Of a stretch of 64,000 nt of DNA, positions 17,072-26,280 are shown piece by piece; positions within the stretch are counted from its first letter, which is position 1; each line of letters opens with the position of its first letter. Below the pieces are notes generated by a model. The model did no database searches. It saw only the letters and a program-made list of their open reading frames with translations, and had not been told where the DNA came from. The position numbers and the translations under genes are program-made. Location: positions 62,001 to 126,000 of the forward strand of contig NZ_JBDQQR010000003.1 of NCBI RefSeq assembly GCF_039888675.1. Reading direction: 5' to 3'. Source of the stretch: Mesorhizobium sp. CAU 1732. Lineage in GTDB: Bacteria; Pseudomonadota; Alphaproteobacteria; Rhizobiales; Rhizobiaceae.

Positions 17072-18144
17072 ACCCTCTGAAGAAGCGCCTCACGCGACTG
17101 ATCCAAGCGGACGGAGCCATATCGGTCGCAGAGTATATGGCGACGTGCCTGTTCGACCCGGAACATGGCTACTACACCACGCGGGAGCCATTCGGCGCCT
17201 CGGGTGATTTCACGACGGCGCCCGAAATCAGCCAGATGTTCGGCGAGGTGATCGCCAGTTGGGGTTGGGCTGCCTGGGATACGCTCGGCCGCCCCCTTCC
17301 CTTCAACCTGACCGAATTCGGACCCGGACGGGGTACGCTGATGTCTGACATGCTGCGCACGCTTGAAAAGCTCGACGCGGACTTCGTCGATCAGCTCGAC
17401 GTGTCGATGATCGAGATCAGCCCGCGTCTGCGTGCGGTGCAGCAGGAAACGCTGCGCAACGCGCCACGCGCCATCACATGGCGGTCCGTGCTGGGCGACA
17501 TGCCAAACCCCTCGCTCATCGTCGCAAACGAACTGTTCGACGCGATACCGACACGACAGTTCGCAAAGACGAAAGCCGGCTGGCGTGAGCGCATGGTGAC
17601 AATGAGCGACAAAGACGATCTCCAGTTCGCGGTCGGCGCGGCAGGCATAGACGCAGCCCTGCTGCCGGCGGGCGCGGATGCGGCGGAAGAAGGTTCGATC
17701 ATCGAAATCTCTCCGGCGCGGGAAGCGTTGATGGACGAGATCGGCAGTCATATCCGCAGCCATGGCGGCGTCGGGCTTTTCATCGACTACGGCTATACCG
17801 CACCGCCATTCGGTGACACGCTTCAGGCGCTGCGCCGCCACGCCTATGAGGATGTGCTGGCCAGTCCCGGCGAAGCCGACCTGACCACACACGTGGATTT
17901 CACCGCACTGGCACGCGTCGCCCAGAGCCACGGCCTCGCCACGAAAATCATCACACAGGGCGATTTTCTGGTCGGCGCAGGCCTGCTGGAGCGCGCTGGG
18001 ATGCTGGGATCGGGCAAGGACGACGCGGCGCAGGAACGGCTGCGCGCCGAGGTCGAGAGGCTGGCCGCGCCTGACGCGATGGGCACGCTCTTCAAGGTTC
18101 TGATTGTGCATGCGGCGCACCACGAATTGCCGCAGATCGCATAG
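17068..18144 (+). CDS. SAM-dependent methyltransferase, NDUFAF7/MidA family
   Basis: A 358-residue class I methyltransferase. The N-terminus ([32 protein letters not shown]) is the family hallmark, followed by the SAM-binding [10 protein letters not shown]. In mitochondria NDUFAF7 methylates a complex I subunit during assembly; a similar role in bacterial complex I is inferred. The start overlaps the lgt stop (ATGA at 17068). A longer open frame to 16738 lies inside lgt and is rejected. Confidence 0.92.
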   Translation: MNPLKKRLTRLIQADGAISVAEYMATCLFDPEHGYYTTREPFGASGDFTTAPEISQMFGEVIASWGWAAWDTLGRPLPFNLTEFGPGRGTLMSDMLRTLEKLDADFVDQLDVSMIEISPRLRAVQQETLRNAPRAITWRSVLGDMPNPSLIVANELFDAIPTRQFAKTKAGWRERMVTMSDKDDLQFAVGAAGIDAALLPAGADAAEEGSIIEISPAREALMDEIGSHIRSHGGVGLFIDYGYTAPPFGDTLQALRRHAYEDVLASPGEADLTTHVDFTALARVAQSHGLATKIITQGDFLVGAGLLERAGMLGSGKDDAAQERLRAEVERLAAPDAMGTLFKVLIVHAAHHELPQIA

Positions 18145-18337
18145 GGTTCGGATCGCCGCAAACCAGCCGATCGGCCTCGTTCGGCCGACCCGACACTCAC
18201 CCAGCGGCAGGCGCGGCGGGAGCCCGGAGAGTTGACTTGACCCTGCCGGTGCATCACCATCCGCGCGCAAATCGGCCAAGACGACGAGAAGGCGAAACGC
18301 CCGCGAGGACGGACGGCCTGAAGGGACAAGACGACCC

Positions 18338-19132
18338 ATGCTAGAGACTGTACGACTGGAACCGATCCGGTCTCCGGTGCTGGAAAGATTCGGCGAGAGC
18401 GGTATCCGGCACGGCTTTTTCACCCGTGCGGGTGGCGTGTCTGAAGGCATCTACAAAGGCCTCAACGTCGGTGTCGGCTCGCAGGATGCGATTGAGAAAG
18501 TGACCGAGAATCGTCGTCGTGTCGCGTCCTGGATGGGCGTCGATGCAGACCGCCTGCTGACCCTGTATCAGGTTCATTCCGCGGATGCGCTCATCGTGAC
18601 CGAACCATTTTCCACGCCGCGCCCCAAGGCTGACGCGCTCGTCACCGATCGGCCCGGCCTGGCGCTCGGCGTGCTCGCAGCCGATTGCGGACCGGTCCTC
18701 TATGCAGATGGCGAAGCGGGCGTTATCGGCGCGGCCCATGCCGGCTGGAAAGGGGCGTTCACTGGCGTTCTCGAGGCAACGATCGAGGCGATGGAAAGTC
18801 TCGGTGCGAAACGCCACCGTATCGCGGCTGTGCTCGGCCCCTCGATCGGACCGGAAAACTACGAGGTCGGCCCCGAGTTCGTCGAGCGCTTCGCGCAGGC
18901 CGACCCCGCCAATGCCGCCTATTTCGAAGCATCGCCCACCGCCGGCCATGCCATGTTCGATCTCAACCGCTATACGGTCGATCGGCTCGCGCGCGCAGGC
19001 GTTCAGGCCAGCATGATCGGCCGCTGCACCTATGCCGACGAAAATGATTTCTTCTCCTACCGGCGCACGACGCACCGCAAGGAGCCCGACTATGGACGCC
19101 AGATTTCGGCGATCGTTCTGGAGGACCGCTGA
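18338..19132 (+). CDS. pgeF: Peptidoglycan editing factor PgeF / multicopper polyphenol oxidase (laccase) domain
   Basis: A 264-residue YfiH/PgeF family protein. The predicted zinc or copper ligands H80 (YQVHSAD), C117 (AADCGPV) and H134 (AAHAGWKG) are all present. In E. coli the enzyme removes wrongly incorporated L-Ser from UDP-MurNAc peptides; some homologues have purine nucleoside or laccase activity. It belongs to the lgt - methyltransferase - pgeF run conserved in alphaproteobacteria. The next gene starts at the base that ends this one. Confidence 0.93.
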   Translation: MLETVRLEPIRSPVLERFGESGIRHGFFTRAGGVSEGIYKGLNVGVGSQDAIEKVTENRRRVASWMGVDADRLLTLYQVHSADALIVTEPFSTPRPKADALVTDRPGLALGVLAADCGPVLYADGEAGVIGAAHAGWKGAFTGVLEATIEAMESLGAKRHRIAAVLGPSIGPENYEVGPEFVERFAQADPANAAYFEASPTAGHAMFDLNRYTVDRLARAGVQASMIGRCTYADENDFFSYRRTTHRKEPDYGRQISAIVLEDR

Positions 19133-20283
19133 TGGCGCTTCACTTTGAAAAGACTGAATTCGATGCGCGACGCGACCGTCTGGTCATCGAGATGGCCGAC
19201 CGCAAGCTCGACGCGATGCTGCTCTTCGCACAGGAGAGCATGTACTGGCTGACCGGCTACGACACGTTCGGCTTCTGCTTCTTCCAATGCCTGATCGTGA
19301 AGGCGGACGGCTCGATGGTCCTGACCACGCGCTCGGCCGATCTGCGACAGGCGCGCCACACCTCGACGATCGACAACATCGTCGTGTGGACCGATCGCGA
19401 CGGCGCGAATCCGGCGGCGGACCTGCGTAATCTCCTGAACGATCTAGACCTTCTGGGCTGCCGCATCGGCGTCGAATACGACACGCATGGCCTCACCGCC
19501 AAGAACGGTCGTCTGCTGGACGAGGAGTTGAAAACCTTCGGAAAGTCCGAGGACGCGTCCGATATCGTGCCGCGCCTTCGCCTGCTAAAGAGCGCCGCCG
19601 AAATCACGAAGGCGGAGAAGGCGGCGGCACTTGGCGATGCCGCGCTGGAAGCGGCGCTGCCGCTCATCAAGCAGGGCGGCGACGAAGGCGCGATCCTTGC
19701 AGCGATGCAAGGCGCGATTTTCGCCGGCGGCGGCGACTATCCCGCAAACGAATTCATCATCGGATCGGGCACGGACGCGCTTCTGTGCCGCTACAAGGCG
19801 GGACGCCGCAAGCTCAACAAAAACGATCAGTTGACGCTCGAATGGGCTGGCGTGTTCCATCACTATCACGCACCCATGATGCGCACGATCCTGACCGGCA
19901 AGGCGTCCAAGCGCCATCAGGAATTGTTCGAGGCCGCGCGCGACGCGCTGCAGGCCGTCGAAAAGGTGATGGTGCCCGGCAAGACCTTCGGCGACGTGTT
20001 CGACACCCATGCGCGCGTTCTTGAAACGCATGGCCTGACACGTCATCGGCTCAATGCCTGCGGGTATTCGGTCGGCGCACGCTTCACGCCGTCCTGGATG
20101 GACATGCCGATGTTCTTCTCCGGCAATCCCGAGCCGATCGCGCCAGACATGACGCTCTTTGCGCACATGATCATCATGGATTCCGAGTCCGAAACGGCGA
20201 TGACACTCGGCCGCACCTACCTCACCACGGACGGCGATCCAAAGCCCCTGTCCAAACGCGATCTCGACTTGATCGTCCAGTAG
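19132..20283 (+). CDS. M24-fold (creatinase/ectoine hydrolase-like) protein lacking canonical metal ligands
   Basis: A 383-residue protein with a creatinase N-terminal domain and an M24 'pita-bread' domain. The canonical first Asp is replaced in LEWAG (E237), the second Asp position reads APMMRT (P248), and the segments after 305 and 340 (ACGYSVGARFTPSW and FAHMIIMDSE) lack the usual metal His and Glu. GYSVGARFTPSW, then MTLGRT near 357-362, match creatinase and ectoine/ectoine-derivative hydrolases (DoeA/EutD), which work without metal. It is probably an amidohydrolase on a small compound rather than an Xaa-Pro peptidase. ATGA overlap couples it to pgeF. Confidence 0.82.
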   Translation: MALHFEKTEFDARRDRLVIEMADRKLDAMLLFAQESMYWLTGYDTFGFCFFQCLIVKADGSMVLTTRSADLRQARHTSTIDNIVVWTDRDGANPAADLRNLLNDLDLLGCRIGVEYDTHGLTAKNGRLLDEELKTFGKSEDASDIVPRLRLLKSAAEITKAEKAAALGDAALEAALPLIKQGGDEGAILAAMQGAIFAGGGDYPANEFIIGSGTDALLCRYKAGRRKLNKNDQLTLEWAGVFHHYHAPMMRTILTGKASKRHQELFEAARDALQAVEKVMVPGKTFGDVFDTHARVLETHGLTRHRLNACGYSVGARFTPSWMDMPMFFSGNPEPIAPDMTLFAHMIIMDSESETAMTLGRTYLTTDGDPKPLSKRDLDLIVQ

Positions 20284-20371
20284 GCGCATTATGCCGGCGA
20301 AGATTCGGCAGTGCGCTGAGGAGCATGCGGCTGCGGCGGGATGACATCCGCCGCAATTGGGGAACTCCACC

Positions 20372-20974
20372 ATGAAGCACGAGACCCTTCGATTGAAGAC
20401 CGTGGCCTGGACTGTTGGCGCCTGTCTGGCGCTGGGCGCCTGCACCAACACGTCGCGGGTTCTTGAGCCGAGCGCACTGGTCAATCCCCAGACGGATGCC
20501 GCGCCGCAGCCGACCTTTCCACTCGATGCCGCTGTGAATGCCCCCTCCGAGGTGCTTCCGCAGGCAACCGCGTCGACATCGCCGACGACGATGGCCGCCA
20601 CTCGCTCCGACGTACGCGTCCAGTTCGCACCCGCTATCGGCGCAACGCCGGACGCGTCGTCTTCGCTTGCATCGCGCATCGTGACACGCGCCACCGAGCG
20701 TGGCCTGACCGTAGTCGGCACCGGCGACAGCTCGGCAACCCTCGTCATGAAGGGCTACTTCTCCGCCATTTCGGATGATGGCGAAACCACGGTCATCTAT
20801 GTCTGGGACGTACTCGACCCGGCCGGAACACGCGTTCACCGCATACAGGGCCAGGCCCGCGCGCCTTCGACCACCGGAGAGGGCTGGATCGGCGTCCAGG
20901 GGCCAACCATGGAAGCCATTGCCGACCAGACCGTCGATCAGCTTGCAAGCTGGCTCACGACCCGTCAGGGTTGA
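20372..20974 (+). CDS. Predicted lipoprotein
   Basis: A 200-residue protein with a signal peptide and lipobox LALGAC (C24), so it should be lipidated by the Lgt encoded nearby. The rest has a Thr/Ser/Pro-rich linker and a C-terminal region with SDDGETTVIYVWDVLD and ending in QTVDQLASWL. No named family was recognised. It may be an outer-membrane-anchored protein of the LPS-assembly or trafficking type, but this is only a guess from size. The start ATG at 20372 is preferred over a TTG 15 nt upstream. Confidence 0.75.
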   Translation: MKHETLRLKTVAWTVGACLALGACTNTSRVLEPSALVNPQTDAAPQPTFPLDAAVNAPSEVLPQATASTSPTTMAATRSDVRVQFAPAIGATPDASSSLASRIVTRATERGLTVVGTGDSSATLVMKGYFSAISDDGETTVIYVWDVLDPAGTRVHRIQGQARAPSTTGEGWIGVQGPTMEAIADQTVDQLASWLTTRQG

Positions 20975-21102
20975 GGCATCGTCGAAACTTGGCGACGGAT
21001 TCAACCGTTTCTTTGGAATAGCGCGCGGAATCGTCCCTTCGCACTTGCAATACGAGCCCACCCCGCTAAAAGCCCGCACATATCCTTCGCCGAGGACGTT
21101 TC

Positions 21103-22035
21103 ATGAAGCTTTTTGCGGGCAATTCGAACCGGGTGCTGGCCGAGGCCGTCGCCCGGTATCTCAATATCTCGCTCGGCAAGGCGAGCGTTCGGCGCTTCGC
21201 CGACCAGGAGATCTTTGTCGAAATCCAGGAGAACGTGCGCGGCGAGGATGTATTCATCCTTCAGTCGACGTCCTATCCGGCAAACGATCATTTGATGGAA
21301 ATGCTCATCATGATCGATGCATTCCGCCGGTCATCGGCGCGTCGCATCACCGCCGTGATCCCCTATTTCGGCTATGCGAGGCAGGATCGCCGCGCGTCGG
21401 GCCGCACGCCGATCTCGGCGAAACTCGTATCGAACCTGATCACCCAGGCCGGTGCCGACCGCGTGCTGACGCTCGACCTGCACGCAGGCCAGATCCAGGG
21501 TTTCTTCGACATCCCCACCGACAATCTCTTCGCGATTCCCGTCATGGCCCGCGACGCCAAGAAGAAATACGACTCATCCAACGTGATGATCGTCTCGCCC
21601 GACGTCGGCGGCGTGGTGCGCGCACGCGCGCTTGCCAAACGCCTCGATGCGATGCTGGCGATCGTGGACAAACGCCGGGAGAAGCCCGGCGAATCCGAGG
21701 TCATGAACATCATCGGCGACGTGCGCGGCAAGGATTGCCTGCTGATCGACGATATCGTGGATTCGGGCGGAACGCTGTGCAATGCCGCGGACGCGCTGCT
21801 TGCCAACGGTGCGACCAGCGTCACGGCCTACATCACCCACGGCGTGCTCTCGGGCGGCGCCGTCGCACGCATCACCGCGTCGCAGCTGAAGGAACTGGTG
21901 ATCACGGATTCGATCCAGCCGACCTCCGGCGTCGAAGCCGCGCACAACATCCGCGTCGTCTCGATCGCCGACCTGATCGGCGAAGCGATTTCGCGGACCG
22001 CGACCGAAGAATCGGTGTCGAGCCTCTTCGACTGA
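21103..22035 (+). CDS. prs: Ribose-phosphate pyrophosphokinase
   Basis: A 310-residue cytoplasmic enzyme that makes PRPP from ribose 5-phosphate and [12 protein letters not shown] and the PRPP-binding loop [17 protein letters not shown] region are diagnostic, and the length is normal. In many relatives prs is close to rplY-pth-ychF; here nearly 10 kb separates them. A hairpin with an A/T-run lies just downstream. Confidence 0.97.
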   Translation: MKLFAGNSNRVLAEAVARYLNISLGKASVRRFADQEIFVEIQENVRGEDVFILQSTSYPANDHLMEMLIMIDAFRRSSARRITAVIPYFGYARQDRRASGRTPISAKLVSNLITQAGADRVLTLDLHAGQIQGFFDIPTDNLFAIPVMARDAKKKYDSSNVMIVSPDVGGVVRARALAKRLDAMLAIVDKRREKPGESEVMNIIGDVRGKDCLLIDDIVDSGGTLCNAADALLANGATSVTAYITHGVLSGGAVARITASQLKELVITDSIQPTSGVEAAHNIRVVSIADLIGEAISRTATEESVSSLFD

Positions 22036-22050
22036 TCGCTGCTGTTCGAT

Positions 22051-22087
22051 CAAAAAAGAACACGGACGACCTGATTATCGTCCGTGT
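22051..22087 (-). terminator. Intrinsic terminator between prs and chrA
   Basis: ACACGGACGA (22060-22069) pairs perfectly with TCGTCCGTGT (22078-22087) around an 8-nt loop. Read on the minus strand the stem is followed by TTCTTTTTTG, so it fits termination of the chrA transcript, about 140 nt after its stop. It may also help end prs transcription. Confidence 0.75.
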
Positions 22088-22225
22088 AAGAGTATTCAGG
22101 GCCACGTCCGCACTATCGCGAACGTTGACCTGAGATTGCACCTTTACGCGCGCTCGGTCGTCATCAATTTAGATGATAATTGGCTCGGATGGCCCGAATT
22201 CTGGATTGATCCTGGCAATCCCGGT

Positions 22226-23563
22226 CTAACCCGGAGACAACCCCGCAAGGACCATACCGGCCAGCGCCGCTCCGGCGAGCACCAGAAACATGTTCGCATG
22301 CAGTCGGATGAGCGCGACTCCAGCGGCGACTGCGATAATGGCCGCTGAATAGTCGAACGTCGACAACTCCGGCACAGGGAACACCAACGGCCCTGCCCGC
22401 ACATCCGTGATCCGGGTGAACAGAACATGCATCGCGAACCACAGAGCGAGGTTTGCGATGACGCCGACGACCGCAGCCGTTACCGCAGCCAATGCGGAGG
22501 CCAGCCAGCGCACATTGCGGACGCGCTCGACATAGGGCGCACCTGCGAAAATCCACAGGAAGCACGGCACGAAGGTAAACCACAACGTCACGATCGCGCC
22601 CGCGATCCCGCCCGTCACCGGATCGAACCCGGACAGCCGCGCTCCGCCGAGAAACCCCACAAAGACCAGAACCAGAATCAACGGTCCCGGCGTCGTTTCG
22701 GCCAGTCCGAGGCCGGTAAGCATTTCATCCGGCCGAAGCCAGCCATAGACCTCGACCGCCTGCTGCGCGACATAGGCGAGCACGGCGTAGGCGCCGCCAA
22801 AGGTGACGGTGGCCATGACCGAGAAGAAGGACGCTTCCTGCGTGTAGACGTTGCCGCCGCCCAGCGTGACGTAGAGCACCAGAAGCGGAACGAACCAGAT
22901 GGCGAGCCATATGGCTGTGGTAGTGAGAAATCGTGCCCACGAGGGCCGCGCCCACTCCGGCAGGGCCAACTCGTCCAGCGTATCTGCCCGGTCGGCCATC
23001 GATGTCTGCGTCGCCAGATGCACGCCCGCGCCGATAACCGCCGCGCCAAGCACGATGACCGGAAATGGTACTTGCAGAAACGCGATGCCGAGAAACGCCA
23101 CGATCGCGAGCACGACCATCCATCCGCTTTTGAGCGCGCGCCGCGAAAGTTTGACCAGGGCTTCCAGAACGACAGCCAGAACAGCAGCCTTGAGGCCGTA
23201 CAGCAGCCCCTGCACGACCGTCACCTCGCCGTACACGAGATAGACTGTCGACAGGGCGATCAGGATCGCGGCACCGGGCAGAAGGAACAGCAGGCCCGCG
23301 ACCAGCCCGCCCTTCACGCCATGCAGCAGCCAGCCGATATAGGTCGCAAGCTGCATCGCCTCCGGGCCGGGAAGAAGCATGCAGTAGTTGAGCGCGTGCA
23401 GGAAGCGGGGTTCGTTCAGCCATCGCTTCTCGTCCACGATGACGCGGTGCATCAGCGCGATCTGCCCCGCAGGCCCGCCGAAGGACAGCAAGCCGATCTT
23501 CGCAAATGTGCGCGTGGCTTCACCGAAACTGGGCATTTGATCTGGCTGCACGGGCTCCCCCAT
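22226..23563 (-). CDS. chrA: Chromate transporter, two-domain ChrA
   Basis: A 445-residue inner-membrane protein with two CHR domains in tandem, the long-chain form. Diagnostic segments are FGGPAGQIALMH in the first domain and the LLPGPEAMQLATYIGW helix. The family exports chromate in exchange for protons and confers chromate resistance; some members work on sulfate. A GGAGG site lies 9 nt upstream of the ATG. No chrB regulator is adjacent. It is probably an accessory gene. Confidence 0.92.
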   Translation of the reverse strand: MGEPVQPDQMPSFGEATRTFAKIGLLSFGGPAGQIALMHRVIVDEKRWLNEPRFLHALNYCMLLPGPEAMQLATYIGWLLHGVKGGLVAGLLFLLPGAAILIALSTVYLVYGEVTVVQGLLYGLKAAVLAVVLEALVKLSRRALKSGWMVVLAIVAFLGIAFLQVPFPVIVLGAAVIGAGVHLATQTSMADRADTLDELALPEWARPSWARFLTTTAIWLAIWFVPLLVLYVTLGGGNVYTQEASFFSVMATVTFGGAYAVLAYVAQQAVEVYGWLRPDEMLTGLGLAETTPGPLILVLVFVGFLGGARLSGFDPVTGGIAGAIVTLWFTFVPCFLWIFAGAPYVERVRNVRWLASALAAVTAAVVGVIANLALWFAMHVLFTRITDVRAGPLVFPVPELSTFDYSAAIIAVAAGVALIRLHANMFLVLAGAALAGMVLAGLSPG

Positions 23564-23639
23564 TCGTCAGGGCCTCCGCGAGCCGGTAACACTGGTCTCG
23601 CTTATTCTGGCCAACATTACAGCGTGATGACAAGCGAAG

Positions 23640-25217
23640 TCAGCCCATGACAATACGCCGTTCCACACCAATTGCGTTGAGAAATGCCTCGTCGTGGCTG
23701 ACCACGAGGACCGCTCCCTCGAAGTCGCCGAGACCCGCTTCGACCTCCCGGATCGAATCGAGATCGAGGTGATTTGTCGGCTCGTCGAGGATCAGTAATT
23801 CTGGCGGCGTGTCGCCGGCAGCCACGCAGGCCAGCCCGGCGCGCAGCCTCTCGCCGCCCGACAGCGTGCCGACGATCTGCAATGCGGCGTCCGCCCGGAA
23901 CACATAGCGTGCGAGCGCGGAACGGCACTCGAAGACGGTCGCGCCTGGATTGATACGCTGGTAATTCTCCAGAATGGACGCGTCGGCATCGAGCAGGCTC
24001 ACCTGCTGGTCGAAATACGCCAGCCGCGCCTCCACGCGCATCACGCCGCCCAGCGGCTGCAAAACTCCTGCAAGTGTCCGCAGAAGTGTCGATTTGCCTG
24101 ACCCGTTCGGGCCTTCCACGGCGATCCGTTCCGGCCCGACCACATCCAGATCGACGGTCGCCAGCGGCGACGCGCCGGGAAAACCGATGGCAAGATTGCG
24201 CGCCTCTATGAGACGCCTTCCCGCTGGAACGGCGCGTGAAACCATACCCGCCGAAAATGGCGTCACCCGCTCGACGGCATTGCGGCTCTGCTGGAGCTTG
24301 TCCTGCGCATCGGTCTCGAGCCGCGCGCTGAGACGCGTCGTGCGTGAGGCGGTCGCTTCGGCGCGTTGCTGACGCGCATCGAGCAGGATTTTGGGGTCGG
24401 AGCTGTTCGCACGCGCCTTGCGGCCCGTCGCATCCCGTTTCGCCTGCCGCTCCCGCGCCTCCTGCGCAGCGCGCTGAACCTGCTTCGCGTGACGTTCGGC
24501 GGTATCGAGGGCCTTCTGGGCAGTCTCCCGCTCCACCTCGCGCTGCGCGGCATAGGCATCGAAACCGCCGCCATAGAAGCGGGCGCCGAGCGGAGACAGC
24601 TCAACGATACGATCCATTCGATTGAGCAACTGACGATCATGGCTCACCACGACCGCCCCGCCCTTCCAACTGTCGAGAAAACGTCCCAGAAACGCGCGCC
24701 CGTCCCGGTCGAGATTGTTGGTCGGCTCGTCGAGCAGGATCATGTCAGGATCGCCGAAGGACAGCGCAGCGAGTGCCGCCCGTGTGCGCTGGCCACCGCT
24801 CAGGGAAGCCAGCAAGCGCGAGGGCGCGACGCCGGCGAGGCCGACCGCATCGAGTGCTTTTTCGAGACGCGCCTCCAACGTCCAATCGGCGTGTGCGATC
24901 TCGTCGATATCGGCTTCGCCGGCCGTTGCGCGGTCGATCAACGCGATCGCATCACTGATCCCGAACAAATCCGCGATCGTCTCACCGCGATCGGCATCGA
25001 CGATCTGGCGAAGCAGCGCCACATGGCCTGAACGATGAACGGTGCCGCGCGACGGGGCAAGCTCGCCCGCAAGAATGGCGATCAGCGACGACTTGCCGAC
25101 GCCGTTGCGGCCGACGAGGCCGGCGCGCTCAGGCCCGAAGGACAGGTCGAGATGTTCGAAGAGGACGCGCCCGTCAGGAAGGGCGAAGGAGAGATTGTGA
25201 ACGGACAGAAACGGCAT
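23640..25217 (-). CDS. ABC-F family ATPase
   Basis: A 525-residue soluble protein with two ABC domains and no membrane part. Domain 1 has GRNGVGKSSL, LSGGQRTRAALAAL and ILLDEPTNNLD. A charged linker with an Arg/Lys/Glu-rich coiled coil lies at about 225-300. Domain 2 has GPNGSGKSTLL, LSGGERLRAGLA and LILDEPTNHLD. ABC-F proteins act on the ribosome as translation factors or as antibiotic resistance factors. The ATG at 25217 has only a weak ribosome site and is overlapped by an out-of-frame upstream ORF with a strong one. It follows the AraC gene on the same strand. Confidence 0.93.
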   Translation of the reverse strand: MPFLSVHNLSFALPDGRVLFEHLDLSFGPERAGLVGRNGVGKSSLIAILAGELAPSRGTVHRSGHVALLRQIVDADRGETIADLFGISDAIALIDRATAGEADIDEIAHADWTLEARLEKALDAVGLAGVAPSRLLASLSGGQRTRAALAALSFGDPDMILLDEPTNNLDRDGRAFLGRFLDSWKGGAVVVSHDRQLLNRMDRIVELSPLGARFYGGGFDAYAAQREVERETAQKALDTAERHAKQVQRAAQEARERQAKRDATGRKARANSSDPKILLDARQQRAEATASRTTRLSARLETDAQDKLQQSRNAVERVTPFSAGMVSRAVPAGRRLIEARNLAIGFPGASPLATVDLDVVGPERIAVEGPNGSGKSTLLRTLAGVLQPLGGVMRVEARLAYFDQQVSLLDADASILENYQRINPGATVFECRSALARYVFRADAALQIVGTLSGGERLRAGLACVAAGDTPPELLILDEPTNHLDLDSIREVEAGLGDFEGAVLVVSHDEAFLNAIGVERRIVMG

Positions 25218-25275
25218 GAGACACCAGGCAAGACGACACGGAGCGGGCGGAAAGGGCGCGCATGGTGTCGTTCAT
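25174..25275 (-). CDS. Out-of-frame upstream ORF (leader peptide candidate) of the ABC-F gene
   Basis: A 33-codon ORF starts at an ATG at 25275 with AGGAG 8 nt upstream and ends at a TGA at 25176-25174. It overlaps the first 44 nt of the ABC-F gene in another frame. The peptide is rich in Ser, Arg and Val and matches no family. Two GACACC copies (25282-25277 and 25269-25264) flank its start codon, and GGTGTC (25225-25220) lies 2 nt before the ABC-F ATG, so the leader can base-pair across the uORF. Several ABC-F resistance genes are known to be controlled by translated leaders. Expression has not been shown. Confidence 0.5.
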   Translation of the reverse strand: MNDTMRALSARSVSSCLVSHAVSVRSQSLLRPS

Positions 25276-25340
25276 CGGTGTCACTCCTGTTTTGTTCACC
25301 CACCATATAGGCCGTCATTGCGCGAGATTGAAGCCCCGCT

Positions 25341-26129
25341 TTAGAAACGTCGTCCTTGCCGGAGGTAGTCGCGCGGCGAGACACCGAGCATCTGTCGGAA
25401 CATCGTCGTGAAGGCCGGCGCGCTGTCATAGCCGAGATCGAGCGCTATGGTGGTGACGGGTGTGCCTTCCGCGAGCCGTGGCAGGGCCGCGAACAACGTT
25501 GCCTGTCGCCGCCAGATCGAGAGGCTGACGCCGGTTTCTCGCAGGAAGGCCCGCGTGAAGCCCCGCCGGCTCATACCCGCGCGCGCGGCCCAGTCATCGA
25601 TCGTCGCATGCGGCGTCGGGGACGCAACGAAGTCGCGGCAGATGCGGGCGAGTTTCGGATCGGCGGGATAGGGCAGCGCGAAGGGACGCTCGGCAAGCCT
25701 GGGTATTTCCAGCAGGAGCAGCCGCATGACGGCGTCCGCGCGTCCGTCTTCCTCGTCCTCCGCATCGAGCGACACGGCCTCGACGATGAGACTGCGCATC
25801 AGATCGGACATCGCCAGCACGCGCAGCGATGTCGACAGTCCGGGCGCGGCGCGCGGCAGGACATAGGCGGACCGCATTTTCACGTCGCCCATCATCTCCA
25901 CCCAGTGCTGAACGCCGGCCGGTATCCACATCGCGTGGTCGGGCGGCACCATCCAGCGGCCCTCGCTGGTGGATATCATGACCACGCCGGTCAACGCATG
26001 GAGCAACTGTCCGCGGCTGTGGCTGTGCGGCGCGACGGCATGTCCGTCCGGAAAATCGGTCGCCGCGGCAATGACATCACCGGTCGCTGCTTCGACCATC
26101 GCCAGGCGATGATCGAGATCCGCATCCAT
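25341..26129 (-). CDS. AraC family transcriptional regulator
   Basis: A 262-residue regulator with an N-terminal cupin-like sensor domain (HAVAPHSHSRGQLLHA is the metal/ligand-binding strand pair) and a C-terminal double helix-turn-helix (AGMSRRGFTRAFLRETG, then ALDLGYDSAPAFTTMFRQMLGVSPRDYLR). The ATG at 26129 is chosen because the extension to 26249 lies in the divergent promoter region. It diverges from the MFS gene and probably controls it. Confidence 0.9.
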   Translation of the reverse strand: MDADLDHRLAMVEAATGDVIAAATDFPDGHAVAPHSHSRGQLLHALTGVVMISTSEGRWMVPPDHAMWIPAGVQHWVEMMGDVKMRSAYVLPRAAPGLSTSLRVLAMSDLMRSLIVEAVSLDAEDEEDGRADAVMRLLLLEIPRLAERPFALPYPADPKLARICRDFVASPTPHATIDDWAARAGMSRRGFTRAFLRETGVSLSIWRRQATLFAALPRLAEGTPVTTIALDLGYDSAPAFTTMFRQMLGVSPRDYLRQGRRF

Positions 26130-26280
26130 GAAGGGGTGCGAAACTTTCCTCGGGGTCGGGCGAGTGAGAGGCAAGGCACGCTCCAAATGTTGGCCCACTT
26201 GCGTAGAAACTCGACCAAACCACGAAGGACGGCCGCCTTCAAGCGGCATATCAAGCTACCGCCATACTGGAGTACCGATC

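Noticed and set aside
20775..22133. 452-codon plus-strand ORF over prs
   Set aside because: It overlaps prs in another frame; prs is unambiguous.
22427..23650. 407-codon plus-strand ORF opposite chrA
   Set aside because: His/Arg/Asp-rich antisense frame of a membrane protein gene.
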